The translations under genes were made by a program, and so were the position numbers. Below are positions 43,807-54,068 of a DNA stretch of 64,000 nucleotides, in pieces (within the stretch, counting starts at the first letter, position 1; each line of letters starts with the position of its first letter). The notes under the pieces are model-generated. The model was given only the letters and a program-made list of their open reading frames with translations, was not told the DNA's origin and searched no databases. The stretch lies in contig NC_016887.1 of the NCBI RefSeq assembly GCF_000284035.1, positions 4,340,001 to 4,404,000 of the forward strand, read 5' to 3'. The stretch is from Nocardia cyriacigeorgica GUH-2. Its GTDB lineage: Bacteria > Actinomycetota > Actinomycetes > Mycobacteriales > Mycobacteriaceae.

Positions 43807-46295
43807 TCCGCGCCGCCTGGGATCGGCTACGGCTGTTCAATATCGGTGAGCTATCAGCCCACCGTGGTCGCACCATGATGTCGCTGACGGTGATGGGTGT
43901 CTCGGCCGGCCTCCTGGTGTCGGTGCTCAGCATCTCCGGTTCGGTCACCGGATCGGTCGACCGGCTCACCCGCGGCCTCGGCGGCGACGCGGTCCTCGAG
44001 GTCACCGGCGTCACCGACGCGGGCTTCGAACAGTCGCTACTGGCCTCGATCGCCACCACACCCGGGGTCGAACGCGCGGTGCCGATGTTGCGGACCCAGG
44101 TCGGCGGCGGCGAGGATCGCGCGCTGCTGATCGGCGCCGACGCCTCCATCGCCGCCCTCGGCAGTGAACTGGCCGGGCCGATGAGCGCCCAGGCCACGAA
44201 ACTGCTCTCGGTACCGAACGGGGTGCTGGTCGGAGACGGACTCGGCCGCGCCGAAGGCGAGCAGTTCCAGCTGGGCGAGGCCACCGTCACCGTGGCAGGC
44301 GTCCTCGACGCCGAGACCTCGGACCAACTCAACTCCGGCCACATCGTGGTCGCGCCGCTACCGCTGGCGCAGAAGATCACCGATCGGGCCGGGCGATTGG
44401 ATTCGGTGCAGATTCTCGCCGCACCGGGCACCGAGGTCGACACCCTGCGCGCGGCACTGACCGACGCCGTCGGCGGGCGCGCGGTGGTCGCCGATCCGGG
44501 ATTGCGCACCGCGCAGGCCGGCGGCGCCATCATGATCGTGCGGTATTCCACGCTGATGGCCTCGGCGGCGGCGCTGATCGTGTCGGCATTCCTCATCTAC
44601 AACGCGATGAGCATGGCAGTGGCCCAGCGCAGGCCCACCCTGTCGTTGCTGCGCGCGATCGGCGGCAAACGCGGGCCGATGGTGCGCGATCTGCTGGTCG
44701 AGGCCGCCCTGCTCGGATTGTTCGGTGGCGCGGTCGGCGCCGTGGTCGGCATGTTCATGGGCCGGGTCTCGATCGAACAATTGCCCGCCGCGATCGTGCA
44801 ATCGGTCGAGGCCCGCACCGAATACATGGTGCCCGGCTACGCGGTGCCGGTCGCGATCGCCGCATGCGTGGTGGCCAGTGTCGCGGCCGCGGCGATCGCC
44901 GCCCGGCAGGTGTACAAGGTGCAGCCGATCGAGGCGCTGGTCCCGATCGGGGTCGGGCGCGGCGATACCGCGAGCCCGGTGCTCCGGTGGGCCGCCGCCG
45001 TCCTGGGGGTGGGTCTGGCCGTCGCGGCGGTCGTCATCGCGCGCACCGACCTCGGGCGCTACTCGCTGGCCGCGATCTCGCTGTCGTTCGCCGCGTCCGT
45101 CGCGCTGTGTTTCGCCGCTACCGGGCCCATCGTGCGGGGCTCGGCGGTGGTGGCACGCTGGTTCGGCGCACCGGGCGCATTGGGCGCGACGACGCTCGAG
45201 CGGGCGCCGCGCCGGGTGTGGGCGACGATGATGACGGTGATGATCGGCGTCGCGGCCACCGTCGCGATGGGCGGGGCGTCGAGCAATATGGTCGATTCGG
45301 CGACCGCCTCGTTCGACGACCTCGGCGATACCGACCTGTATGTGAGTCCGGTGTCGATGGAACAGTTCCCGACCGGACCGCTGCTACCGGAAGGTCTGGT
45401 GGACAAGATCGCCGCCCTCCCCGAGGTGGAGGATGCACGTGCCGGGCAGATGGCATTCGCGACCCTGGGCACCGGACGGGTGATGTTGCAGGGGTATCCC
45501 TCCGACGTCGTCACCGTTGTGCAGAGTTCGATCACCCCGGCCAGTGCCGAGCAGATGGGTTCCGGCGCGGGTGTGGTGCTCTCCCGTGATGTGTCGCGTT
45601 CACTCGGTGCCGAGGTGGGCGACGAATTGACGCTGCCCACCCCGACCGGCGATCACACGGTGCGGGTGGTACAGGTGATCCCGTACTTCTCGGTGATCTC
45701 CGGCATTGTCGTGATGGATATTTCGCGGCTGCACGAGTGGTATCAGCGGCCCGGTGAAACGATCATCGGCATCGACCTGAAGCCGGGCGTGGACGCCACG
45801 GCGGCCAAGGCCAAGATCCGCGAGCTGGCGGGGCCGGAGCTGAGTATCCAGACCGGAGCCGAAGCGGTGGACGCGATTTCGGCGAGCCTGCGCCAAGGCA
45901 CCTCGATGAGCAATGCCATTCTTTGGATCGTGGTGCTGGTGGCGACGGTGGCGCTGCTGAACACGCTGATGCTGTCGGTGCTGGACCGGCGCCGCGAACT
46001 CGGTGTGCTGCGGGCCATGGGCACCGGACGCAAGTTCCTGCTGCGCTCGGTGCTGGCCGAAGCGGCGGGCATCGGCATCACCGGCGCCGCCATCGGTTTG
46101 GTGGTGGGTGTGGTGGTGCAGTATCTGTCCACCACCGCCATCGGCCACGCCATGACCATCGACATCGTGTGGCAGCCCAGCCCGCTGCTGCTGGTCTACG
46201 GCACGATCGCGCTGCTGCTGGCCTTGCTCGGCTCGATCCCGCCCGCGCTGCGGGCGGCCCGGATGCCGATCGTGGAGGCGCTGGCCGTCGACTGA
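43803..46295 (+). CDS. FtsX-like ABC permease (two-domain)
   Basis: This 830-residue permease has two FtsX/MacB-type units: an N-terminal helix (MMSLTVMGVSAGLLVSVLSI), a large extracellular domain, three helices around residues 240-360, then a second unit with its own external domain and three C-terminal helices (LWIVVLVATVALLNTLMLSVL through to the end). This full-length form pairs with a single ATPase. The start is fixed by the ATGA overlap with the ATPase gene. The operon ends at a strong terminator at 46325-46357, and both sides are flanked by Ser/Thr kinase plus two-component blocks. Confidence 0.9.
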
Positions 46296-46324
46296 CGAGA
46301 CCGTCTCCGACGATGCGACGACAG

Positions 46325-46357
46325 CGGCCCGGTGCGCACTTGCTGCGCACCGGGCCG
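46325..46357. terminator. Terminator after the ABC exporter
   Basis: The 14-base arms CGGCCCGGTGCGCA (46325-46338) and TGCGCACCGGGCCG (46344-46357) pair perfectly around a 5-base loop, 29 bases after the permease stop and in front of the convergent kinase gene. Confidence 0.85.
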
Positions 46358-46404
46358 TTCGCTGTGTATAGCCCCGCGGTAGGCCGGATTACAGCGGCGC
46401 GTCA

Positions 46405-49374
46405 TCACAGCGGTGCGTCGGCCCACCATTGCAGGACGGCGTTCTCCGAGGACAACCTGCCGAATTCGTCGGCGATCGGGCCCGCATAACCCACGCTGAT
46501 CAAGGCATTCGACCGAATCGGATCCGTGCCGCCGAAGCCGACCACCAGGTGGGTGGTGGTAAGCGGGCCGGGCGGAACGGGTTCGATCCAGTGATAGGCG
46601 GTGTACGGTGCGCCGCTCTTGACGCCGGTGCTACGAGAATTCGGCGGGAGCTCGCCGAGCACCGCGCGCGCGTCGTCGGCGTCCTCGTACACGACGATCG
46701 TGTAGCTCATATGCGAGTCGGACTCCACGCTACGACGGCACTCCCACACCGCCTCCCACGGACGCGACGCCAACGCCGGGTCCTCGATCCGCACCGGATC
46801 GTCCGGCTCATAGACGGTGCACTCGGCACCCTGATAGCCCGCGCCGCTGTCGGCCGTCCCCTGCGGCAACAGACTGGGGAAGACGCGCCGGCTGCGCTCG
46901 GCCGGATCCTCCTGCGGGACGATGTCTTTCGCCGGGGTGAACGTCGACGCCGGTCCTTTCGACGCGCCGCTCTCCTCACCGTCATCGCCACCCACCACGA
47001 TCACCACAACCGCGAGCACCAGCAACACCACGAGCAGTCCGACGATCGTGAACACGGCGATGAGCACCGGGCTGGTACCGCGCTTGCCCGGAACACGATG
47101 CCCCGGATCGTGATTCGGGCCGTACGGCGGCGCACCCGCCCCGAACCCCGGCCCACCATTGTGCGGCTGCGGTTGCTGTCCACCGTGCGCAGCCGCCATC
47201 GCCGGCGCACCGGTTGCACTATCGGCCGGAGCGGGCTGTGCGGGTTCACCTTTGAGCAGAAGCGACGATCCACCCTGGGTGCCCGCGTATGCGGTCACCG
47301 TCGTCGGATGTTCACTACCGTTATCGGTCGCATCACCAGCGTCTCCAGGTTCACCCGAACGCCCCGATTCGCCTGAGTGTCCGGATTCGCCCGGGTGCCC
47401 CGGTCCGTTCGCGTGCCCGGGTCCGCCCGAACCCCCCGGTTCGCCCGAGTGCCCCGGTCCACCCGGAAGCCCCGACCCGCCAGAACGCCCGGAATCGCCC
47501 GAAAGCCCCGGCCCACCCAAAGACCCCGACCCGCCAGAACGCCCGGAATCGCCCGAAAGCCCCGGTTCGTCCGAACGCGCGGGTTCGCCGTAATGCTCCG
47601 AGCCCCGCGCTGCGTCGTCCTCCCCTGCGCCACCGGGATCACTGGAATTGCCGGCCCCATTCGCCGCACCTGGAGCGTCCGCGCTCCTTGCACCATCCGC
47701 CCCGGCTTGCTGCGCCACGGATCCGGAGGGCGATGCGAAATCTGCCGGCGCCCCGCTACCCGACGGCGGACCAGACTGTTGCCCAACACTTTCCGCAATT
47801 CGACCGATACCGTCCTGCGGCCCAGGCACCCTGGTCGCCGCAAACGGCATCCCACCCTGCTGCCCGGCCGCTGAAGCCAAGCCCGAAGGCTGCTCGGACA
47901 TCCCCTGCACCGGCGACCCGATCGGCTGCGCCGCAGCACCACCCTGCCCGTCCACACTCGGATACGCAGGCTGCCCGCCAGGTTGAGCCAGCGACCCCGC
48001 GGGACCGCCCTGAGCAGCCTGCTCGCCAGGCACACCCTGCTGCCCGGGATACCCGGAGTCCACACCAGGCTGAGCCGGTCGCCCCGCCGATCCGTCTGCC
48101 GAAGCAGCCTGCCCGCCGGCCACACCCTGCTGCCCCGGATACGCAGGCTGAGCCGCTGGCACGGCCGAACCAGCTGCCTGCGCGGCTTGCTCGGACATCA
48201 CCTGCTGCGCCGAATACGCGAACTGCCCGCCAGGCTGAGCCGACGACCCCGCCGAACCACCCGGAGCAGCCTGCTCGCCGGCCACACCATGCTGCCCCGG
48301 ATACGCAGGCTGCCCGCCAGGCTGAACCGGTGGCAGAGCCGAACCGCCCGCCGGGACAGCCTGTTCGGGCATCCCCTGCTGCGCCGGATACGCGGGCTGC
48401 ACAACCGGCGCCGGTGGCACGGCCGGCGGATACTGCTGCATCGGCGCCCCTGCCATCGGCGGTGCGGGCGGATACCCCGCGACGGGCGGCGGCCCAACGT
48501 AGGCCGGGGGTGCGCTGCGGGCCGGTACCGGCTGATACCCGGGGTTGCTCAGCGCGTGCCGGGCGGCTGCGGCGAACTCGGCGCAGGTGCTGAAGCGGTG
48601 CGTCGGGTGCTTGGCCATGGCGACGGCGAGGACGGCGTCCAGCGATAGGGGCAGTCCGCGGCGTTTCACCGCGAGTGGGGGTGCGGATAGTTGCAGGTTG
48701 CCGTGGATGATGTCGGCCGGGTTCGGGGAGTCGAACGGGGCCATGCCGGTGAGCAGCCAGTACAGGGTGCAGGCCAGCGAGTATTGGTCGGAGCGGCCGT
48801 CGAGTTCGGAGCCGGTCATCTGTTCGGGCGAGGCGAAGGCCAGGGTCGCGGTGAACATGCCCTGCTGGGTGAGCTGGGTGGTCTGCGCGCGCAGCCGGGC
48901 CAGGCCGAAGTCGGTGAGGAAGACGCGTTCGCCGTGGCCGGCGCTCGACCGGGCCAGCAAGATGTTGGCGGGCTTCACATCCCGGTGCAGCACGCCGATA
49001 CCGTGCGCGTAGTCGAGGGCGTCGGCCACGCCTTCGATGATCTGCACGGCGCGTTCGGGTGGCAGGGTCAGCGCGGTCACCGACGACGCGTCGGCGCCGT
49101 CGATGTACTGCATGCTGATCCACTGCTGATCGGCTTCGGTGCCGCGGTCGTAGACGGCGACGATGCTCGGGTGGTCGAGCTGGGCGGCCAGGTCGGCCTC
49201 GCGTTCGAACCGCGCGCGCACCGAGGCGTCGGCGAACAGATCCCGGTTCAGCAGTTTGAGCGCGGTCTGCTTGTCCAGCCGGGGATGACGGGCCAGGTAC
49301 ACCGATCCCATGCCCCCTTGGCCGAGCAGTCGCTCGATGGTGAACCCGGCGAAAACGTCACCGCTGTTGAGCAA
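46405..49374 (-). CDS. Large membrane Ser/Thr protein kinase with repeat-rich linker
   Basis: This 989-residue Pkn-type kinase has an N-terminal catalytic domain (LGQGGMGSVYLAR, LHRDVKPANILL, LTDFGLARL, FASPEQMTG), then a linker of about 490 residues, a membrane helix at about 768-794, and a 195-residue extracellular domain with two cysteines. The linker holds two kinds of repeat: about five copies of a roughly 30-residue unit built on QPAYPGQQGVxGEQAA (about residues 325-470), and about 25 collagen-like G-X-Y triplets (about 604-679). The TTG start has GGAAGGGGG six bases upstream. The linker is cytoplasmic and probably extended. It is followed by a response regulator and histidine kinase pair. 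Confidence 0.88.
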   Translation of the reverse strand: MLNSGDVFAGFTIERLLGQGGMGSVYLARHPRLDKQTALKLLNRDLFADASVRARFEREADLAAQLDHPSIVAVYDRGTEADQQWISMQYIDGADASSVTALTLPPERAVQIIEGVADALDYAHGIGVLHRDVKPANILLARSSAGHGERVFLTDFGLARLRAQTTQLTQQGMFTATLAFASPEQMTGSELDGRSDQYSLACTLYWLLTGMAPFDSPNPADIIHGNLQLSAPPLAVKRRGLPLSLDAVLAVAMAKHPTHRFSTCAEFAAAARHALSNPGYQPVPARSAPPAYVGPPPVAGYPPAPPMAGAPMQQYPPAVPPAPVVQPAYPAQQGMPEQAVPAGGSALPPVQPGGQPAYPGQHGVAGEQAAPGGSAGSSAQPGGQFAYSAQQVMSEQAAQAAGSAVPAAQPAYPGQQGVAGGQAASADGSAGRPAQPGVDSGYPGQQGVPGEQAAQGGPAGSLAQPGGQPAYPSVDGQGGAAAQPIGSPVQGMSEQPSGLASAAGQQGGMPFAATRVPGPQDGIGRIAESVGQQSGPPSGSGAPADFASPSGSVAQQAGADGARSADAPGAANGAGNSSDPGGAGEDDAARGSEHYGEPARSDEPGLSGDSGRSGGSGSLGGPGLSGDSGRSGGSGLPGGPGHSGEPGGSGGPGHANGPGHPGESGHSGESGRSGEPGDAGDATDNGSEHPTTVTAYAGTQGGSSLLLKGEPAQPAPADSATGAPAMAAAHGGQQPQPHNGGPGFGAGAPPYGPNHDPGHRVPGKRGTSPVLIAVFTIVGLLVVLLVLAVVVIVVGGDDGEESGASKGPASTFTPAKDIVPQEDPAERSRRVFPSLLPQGTADSGAGYQGAECTVYEPDDPVRIEDPALASRPWEAVWECRRSVESDSHMSYTIVVYEDADDARAVLGELPPNSRSTGVKSGAPYTAYHWIEPVPPGPLTTTHLVVGFGGTDPIRSNALISVGYAGPIADEFGRLSSENAVLQWWADAPL
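47338..47566 (-). repeat. Collagen-like Gly-X-Y repeat in the kinase linker
   Basis: The minus strand encodes about 25 triplets of the form G-x-S/P (GLSGDSGRSGGSG, GPGHSGEPGGSG), residues about 604-679. At DNA level a 42-base stretch is repeated exactly at 47470-47511 and 47524-47565, 54 bases apart, which shows a recent unit duplication. Confidence 0.8.
47960..48400 (-). repeat. PAYPGQQG-unit repeats in the kinase linker
   Basis: About five imperfect in-frame repeats of roughly 90 bases encode QPxYPGQxGVxGEQAAxGGSAGSxAQPGG-type units. They vary in sequence more than the collagen-like block, so they are older. Confidence 0.7.
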
Positions 49375-49443
49375 CGCGACCCCCTTCCGGTGACAGACGG
49401 CTCCGTGAGCCTACCGGGCCGCACCCGGATCGCGGGCAACGCA

Positions 49444-50109
49444 TCAACCAGGGGTGACGAGCCCGGATTCGTAGGCGAGTACCACCGCTTGGGCGCGGTC
49501 GCGCAGGTCCAGTTTGGCGAACACCTTCGACACGTGCGTCTTGACCGTCTGCTCGGCGACGAACAGCGCTTCGGCGATCTCGGTATTGGACATGCCCTTG
49601 GCGATCAGCTCCAGCACTTCCCGTTCACGCGGGGTCAGCGCGGCCAGCGCGGGCGCGGGTTTGGCGCGGGCGGCGGCGCGACGGCTGGTGACGTCGGCGA
49701 TGAGGCGGCGGGTGACGGTCGGCGCGAGCAACGCCTGGCCGTCGGCGACCACCCGCACCGCGCGCACCAGTTCGTCCGCGGGTGCGTCTTTGAGCAGGAA
49801 CCCGCTGGCGCCGATGCTCAGCGCCTCGTAGACGTAGTCGTCGATGTCGAAGGTGGTCAGCATGAGCACCCGCACCGGCGGATCGAACCCGGCCGCGAGG
49901 ATGGCGCGGGCGGCGTCGAGACCGTTCATCTCGGGCATGCGCACATCCATCAGCACCACATCGGGTCGTAGCCGTTTGGCCTCGGCCACCGCGACCTTCC
50001 CGTCGGGCGCGTCGCCGATCACGCTGATATCGGGTTGGGCGGCGAGCAGGGCGCCGAAGCCCTGGCGCACCATCGCCTGGTCGTCGGCGATCAGAACCGT
50101 TATTGCCAC
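49444..50109 (-). CDS. NarL/LuxR-type response regulator
   Basis: This 221-residue regulator has a receiver domain (VLIADDQAMVRQGF, phospho-acceptor aspartate in VVLMDVRMPEMNG, LTTFDIDD and LLKDAP switches) and a C-terminal LuxR helix-turn-helix (LTPREREVLELIAKGMSNTEIAEAL). The GTG start has AGGG upstream. It lies 122 bases downstream of the partner histidine kinase gene and 69 bases upstream of the large kinase gene, all on the minus strand. Its sequence is clearly related to that of the regulator at 40427, but not closely enough for a recent duplication. Confidence 0.93.
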   Translation of the reverse strand: MAITVLIADDQAMVRQGFGALLAAQPDISVIGDAPDGKVAVAEAKRLRPDVVLMDVRMPEMNGLDAARAILAAGFDPPVRVLMLTTFDIDDYVYEALSIGASGFLLKDAPADELVRAVRVVADGQALLAPTVTRRLIADVTSRRAAARAKPAPALAALTPREREVLELIAKGMSNTEIAEALFVAEQTVKTHVSKVFAKLDLRDRAQAVVLAYESGLVTPG

Positions 50110-50231
50110 GCGCCCACCCTAATTGCCTCCAGCCGACGGGAATGCCCGCGCGTCATCTCGAGTGGTGCGCCCGGGCCGAGCTGATTCGCCGACACACAGC
50201 TACCCGATGACCGAGCCGGCAAGATCCGTGC

Positions 50232-51488
50232 TCAGCCCACCGACTCGACGCTGGTGGAGTCCAGCGCGCCCACCGCCGGTCCGGGGCCGATCGGCAGCCG
50301 GGCGTGTACCTCGAAGCCGCCGTCCGCACGCGGGCTCGCGGTCAACTCCCCGCCCGCGGCCAGCGCCCGGGCCCGCATACCGGTGATGCCGTGTCCGCCG
50401 TTGCCGACCGGGCGGGCCGGCGTGGCTCCGGGGTCGTTGCTCACCACGATCTCCACATCGGCCGACACGGTGATCCGGACGTGGACGGCCGCGCCCGGCG
50501 CGTGCCGCGAGGCGTTGGACAGCGATTCCTGCACGATCCGGTACAGCGCGAGACCGGTGGTGTCCGATATGGCTGTCAGCGGTCCGTCGACGGTCCAGTC
50601 GATCGCGACGCCCGCGCGGCTCGCCCCGAGGAACAGTGACTCCACGTCGGCGGCGGTGGGCTGCGGCGCGTGTTCGGGTAGCTGGCCGTCGCTACGCAGC
50701 ACCCCGAGCATGCCGCGGATCTCGTTGAGCGCCTCGCGCGCGGTGGACCCGATGGATTCGAATTCGGCGCGGGCCGCGGGAGTGACTCCTTCGACCCGGT
50801 ACGGCGCGGTCTGGGCCTGCACCACCACCAGCGACATGTGGTGGGCCACCACATCGTGCAGGTCGCGCGCGATGCGCGCCTTCTCCTCCAGGATCGCCCG
50901 CTTCGCCCGTTCCAGCTCATTGGCCTCCTCCTGCTGGGTGAGCAGTTGGCGCGAGCGCACCAGCCACCGGATCAGCAGGGCGAACAGCACGATGGCACCG
51001 AAGGACAGCGGCCACGCCCACAGCGATTCGGCGAACCCGCTGTCGCCGGCCATGGTGGCGCCGAGCAGCAGCGAGGTCGCGCCCCAGACCACCGCAATCA
51101 TCGGCACCGCCGCCCGCAGCGCCACCGCGAACACCAGCACATTCAGGGCGATGATGTGCACGACCTGGAACGGGATGTCGTTGCCCGGGGTGTGCGGGAT
51201 CGCCAGCGCGATCAACAGCGCCGAACCTGCCGAGATGGCCCAGCCCAGCGGCGGGTTCAGCCGCACCAGCAGCACCGGGAAGGCGGCGAGCGCGGCGAGG
51301 AACGGCTGGACGGCGGCCGGGACCTCATGGGTGAGGTGCAGCGTCGGCCAGGCCACGGTGAACAGCACGGCCGCGGTCAGCACGGTGAACAGGTCGAACC
51401 ACATCCGGGCGTTCAGCTGCCGCAGCCGGGCGCGGCGCCGGGCGGCGGGAGTGCTGAGGTCGGTGGTGGCGACAGTCGGGTCCGTCAT
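50232..51488 (-). CDS. NarL-cognate histidine kinase (HisKA_3)
   Basis: This 418-residue sensor has six membrane helices in the first 180 residues, a short linker helix (LERAKRAILEEKARIARDLHD) and the HisKA_3 phospho-acceptor in IARDLHDVVAHHMS. The ATP domain includes NASRHAPGAAVHV, then GNGGHGITGMRARALAAGG. It is expected to sense a membrane or envelope signal and phosphorylate the regulator encoded just downstream. The ATG at 51488 is chosen by family start; TACTGT lies seven bases before it with no ribosome site, so leaderless translation is likely. It is divergent from the phospholipase-like gene. Confidence 0.9.
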   Translation of the reverse strand: MTDPTVATTDLSTPAARRRARLRQLNARMWFDLFTVLTAAVLFTVAWPTLHLTHEVPAAVQPFLAALAAFPVLLVRLNPPLGWAISAGSALLIALAIPHTPGNDIPFQVVHIIALNVLVFAVALRAAVPMIAVVWGATSLLLGATMAGDSGFAESLWAWPLSFGAIVLFALLIRWLVRSRQLLTQQEEANELERAKRAILEEKARIARDLHDVVAHHMSLVVVQAQTAPYRVEGVTPAARAEFESIGSTAREALNEIRGMLGVLRSDGQLPEHAPQPTAADVESLFLGASRAGVAIDWTVDGPLTAISDTTGLALYRIVQESLSNASRHAPGAAVHVRITVSADVEIVVSNDPGATPARPVGNGGHGITGMRARALAAGGELTASPRADGGFEVHARLPIGPGPAVGALDSTSVESVG

Positions 51489-51495
51489 AGCTACG

Positions 51496-51501
51496 ACAGT
51501 A
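51496..51501 (-). promoter_or_regulatory. -10 box of the second histidine kinase, leaderless type
   Basis: TACTGT on the minus strand ends seven bases before the ATG, fitting TANNNT for a leaderless transcript. Confidence 0.4.
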
Positions 51502-51641
51502 GGAACCCGGGGCCGCGCCGGCCTCATACCGGCGGGTGAATTCCGACCCCCTACCCAGGTCCTAGCCCGCGTCGGCGCTCCCCCGGCGGCACGGCAGCCG
51601 AACCGCTCCGCGGCGGGACGCCCGGGTAGATCGCCCATTCC

Positions 51642-51647
51642 TAGCGT
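51642..51647 (+). promoter_or_regulatory. -10 box of the phospholipase-like gene, leaderless type
   Basis: TAGCGT ends eight bases before the ATG at 51656, which places transcription start next to that codon and favours it over the ATG at 51650. Confidence 0.4.
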
Positions 51648-51655
51648 CGATGATC

Positions 51656-52432
51656 ATGAGCACACCGACCAGCGCCCGTCCCGGCGACCGCCCGTCGACA
51701 CCGGCCGACCAGGCCCGTTCCGGACTCTCCCGGCGCCGCGGCCGCCTCGCCGCCTTGACCGCCGCCGCGCTGACGACCATGGCGGCCACCGTCATGCTGG
51801 CCCCCGCGACGCAGGCCGCGAGTCTCGCGCCCGTCCCGCAGGACGTCTCCGCCACCGCGGCGGTCACCGCGCTCACCTCCGGCGACACCGGCTCGGCCGC
51901 CGCGATCCCCGCTGATTTCGCCGAGGTGATGGGATACCGGCCGGCCGTGGTCGATGGGCTGCTGGTAAACCCGCACGGCGACTGCTCGTCCCCGGTGCCG
52001 CTGCCCGCCGAGTTCAACACCGCCTGCAAGGCCCACGACCTCGGCTACGACCTGCTGCGCTACGCCGACCGGCAGGGCGCACCGCTGGGTCCGTGGGCGC
52101 GGCAAGCGATCGACCGCACCCTCGGCGAGCGGATGGGCGCGGCCTGCGATACCCGGGCCGAGGCCTTCGCCCGGGGGCGCTGCCACGCCATGGCCGCCAT
52201 CGCGGACACCGTCGTCGACCTGAACTCGCGCCGTCAGGGCTACGGCGTCCCGGTCGCCGAATCCTTCCTCGGCGCGGCCGCCGCCAACACTTCGGCGCAG
52301 CCCTGGTTGTTCGGTGGTGCCGCCATCGCCGCCACGGCCGTCACCGGTGCCGTGGTCCTCACCCGCGCACGTCGCGGCGTCGCGGGCCCGAGCCGACCGG
52401 CCTGGGCCGGCGCACCTGTCCCGGCGACCTGA
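51656..52432 (+). CDS. Secreted or anchored phospholipase A2-like protein
   Basis: This 258-residue protein has an N-terminal export signal (basic SRRRGR, hydrophobic AALTAAALTTMAATVM) and a prokaryotic phospholipase A2 active site, C124-K-A-H127-D128-L-G-Y, the same CxxHD pattern used by secreted bacterial PLA2s. A hydrophobic helix near the C-terminus (residues about 217-237, then RARRG) could anchor it. It would release fatty acids from phospholipids outside the cell. I chose the ATG at 51656; an ATG two codons earlier is equally open. It is divergent from the histidine kinase and followed by the membrane hydrolase gene. Confidence 0.82.
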   Translation: MSTPTSARPGDRPSTPADQARSGLSRRRGRLAALTAAALTTMAATVMLAPATQAASLAPVPQDVSATAAVTALTSGDTGSAAAIPADFAEVMGYRPAVVDGLLVNPHGDCSSPVPLPAEFNTACKAHDLGYDLLRYADRQGAPLGPWARQAIDRTLGERMGAACDTRAEAFARGRCHAMAAIADTVVDLNSRRQGYGVPVAESFLGAAAANTSAQPWLFGGAAIAATAVTGAVVLTRARRGVAGPSRPAWAGAPVPAT

Positions 52433-52499
52433 CGACAGCCGGCACCCAACCGTTCCCCGCCACCGATGCCCTTCCTTTCAGCACAGCAGAGGTTGACCG

Positions 52500-54059
52500 A
52501 TGAGCGACTCCACGACCATCACCCCACGCGACCCCAGGACGACTGCGCCCGAAGCCACCGCCGCATGCGCCGGGCCGAGCACCGCGCGACCGGCATCAGA
52601 GAAGCAGCGCACCGACCGCTCCCTTCCGCACTCGTCTCGTCGACCGGCGACACCGGGCCGCCGGCCGACCACCGGGCCCAGCGACCCCGCGTCCCTGACC
52701 GCCGCGACGCCGGGCGCACCAGCGAACGCCACCGCCCTGCGTGTCCCGCACATCGGCACCACGCTCGCCATCGGCACCGCAGTACTGATCTCGCTCGCGC
52801 CCGGCCTGCTGCCGCGTACCCCGATGGCGCAGGCGGTACTGACCGGACTGCTGGTCGCGATCATGCTGGGTATCACGGGAATCGGGCGGTTCGTCCTGCG
52901 CAAGTGCGGCGTCACTAGGGAACGTCCGCGTTGGCGGATGCCCGTGCTCGGTGTGACGGCGCTATTGATCGTCGGCGCGGCATTCCACGCCGGCCACTGG
53001 CAGAACCGGCTGCGTGCCGCCATGGGAACCGAGGCGATCGGACCGGACTACTGGCTGTGGTGCACCCTCGGAGCGACGATGATCGCGGGTGTGCTCTACG
53101 CCCTGGCTCGCGGAATCGGCTGGGTGGTGCGCACTCTCGGCCGCACCCGCACCCTCGCGGTCGCCGTCGTGGCTTCGGCGGTGCTGGCACTCGTCGGCGT
53201 GCCCTCGATCGTCGACTGGCGACGCGGCTCCTACGCCACCGCCAATGCCACCATCGACCCCACGGTGCCGCGCCCGGTCTCGGCAACGCGTTCGGGCAGC
53301 GCCGATTCCGCGGTCAGCTGGCCGTCACTGGGCGCGGAGGGCCGGAAGTTCGTCTCCGGGACACCGCTCGGCCCGGTGCGGGTGTACGTCGGGCTCGAGT
53401 CGGCGCCCGATCTGGAATCCCGTGTCGCGCTGGCCGTTCAGGAGTTGGAGCGCTCCGGCGGATTGCGGCGCTCGCATGTGGTGATCGCGGTGCCGACGGG
53501 CTCAGGCTGGATCGACGCCAATGCGATCGAGGGCCTCGACGAGCGTTTCCACGGCGACGTCGCCCTGGTCGGCCTCCAGTACTCCTACGCACCGAGCTGG
53601 GCGACGTTCGTCTTCGGCCGCGAGGCCGCGGTGGAATCGGCGCGGGCGCTGTTCACCGCCGTCGAAGAGCGCATCGCCACCCTAGAGACGCCGCCGCACC
53701 TGCATGTCTACGGTCAGAGCCTCGGCGCACTCGGCGGCAGCGCGATCTTCGCCGACGCCGCCGAACAGGACCGCCGCACCTGCTCGGTGCTGTGGGCCGG
53801 GCCGCCCGCCGGCGCCGTGCACCGCGGCGGCGCCACCGTGCTGGCCAATACCTCCGACCCGGTCGTGCACTGGTCGCCGTCGTTGCTGTGGCGGGCCCCG
53901 GATCTGGACGGCGCGCGCGTGGACGCTCCGGTTCCGGGCTGGTTGCCGGTCGTCAGCTTCGTGCAGACCACCGCCGACCTGCTCGCCGCCCTCGACGCAC
54001 CGCCCGGACACGGCCACCGCTACGGCGCGGATCAGGGCACCGCGCTGCCCGACTGCTGA
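52500..54059 (+). CDS. Membrane alpha/beta-hydrolase (PF10081-type)
   Basis: This 519-residue protein has a polar N-terminal region of about 80 residues, four membrane helices (about residues 85-240) and a C-terminal alpha/beta-hydrolase domain with the nucleophile in GQSLGALGG. It belongs to the actinobacterial membrane alpha/beta-hydrolase family seen in mycobacteria, whose substrate is not known to me. The ATG starts right after the phospholipase-like gene (67-base gap), so they may be co-transcribed and act together on lipids or esters. The following SRPBCC gene has its own promoter. Confidence 0.85.
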   Translation: MSDSTTITPRDPRTTAPEATAACAGPSTARPASEKQRTDRSLPHSSRRPATPGRRPTTGPSDPASLTAATPGAPANATALRVPHIGTTLAIGTAVLISLAPGLLPRTPMAQAVLTGLLVAIMLGITGIGRFVLRKCGVTRERPRWRMPVLGVTALLIVGAAFHAGHWQNRLRAAMGTEAIGPDYWLWCTLGATMIAGVLYALARGIGWVVRTLGRTRTLAVAVVASAVLALVGVPSIVDWRRGSYATANATIDPTVPRPVSATRSGSADSAVSWPSLGAEGRKFVSGTPLGPVRVYVGLESAPDLESRVALAVQELERSGGLRRSHVVIAVPTGSGWIDANAIEGLDERFHGDVALVGLQYSYAPSWATFVFGREAAVESARALFTAVEERIATLETPPHLHVYGQSLGALGGSAIFADAAEQDRRTCSVLWAGPPAGAVHRGGATVLANTSDPVVHWSPSLLWRAPDLDGARVDAPVPGWLPVVSFVQTTADLLAALDAPPGHGHRYGADQGTALPDC

Positions 54060-54068
54060 GTCCGGGGG

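Noticed and set aside
47338..48400. Repeats in the large kinase gene considered as a mobile or intergenic repeat
   Set aside because: All units keep the reading frame of the kinase linker; there are no terminal inverted repeats or target duplications.
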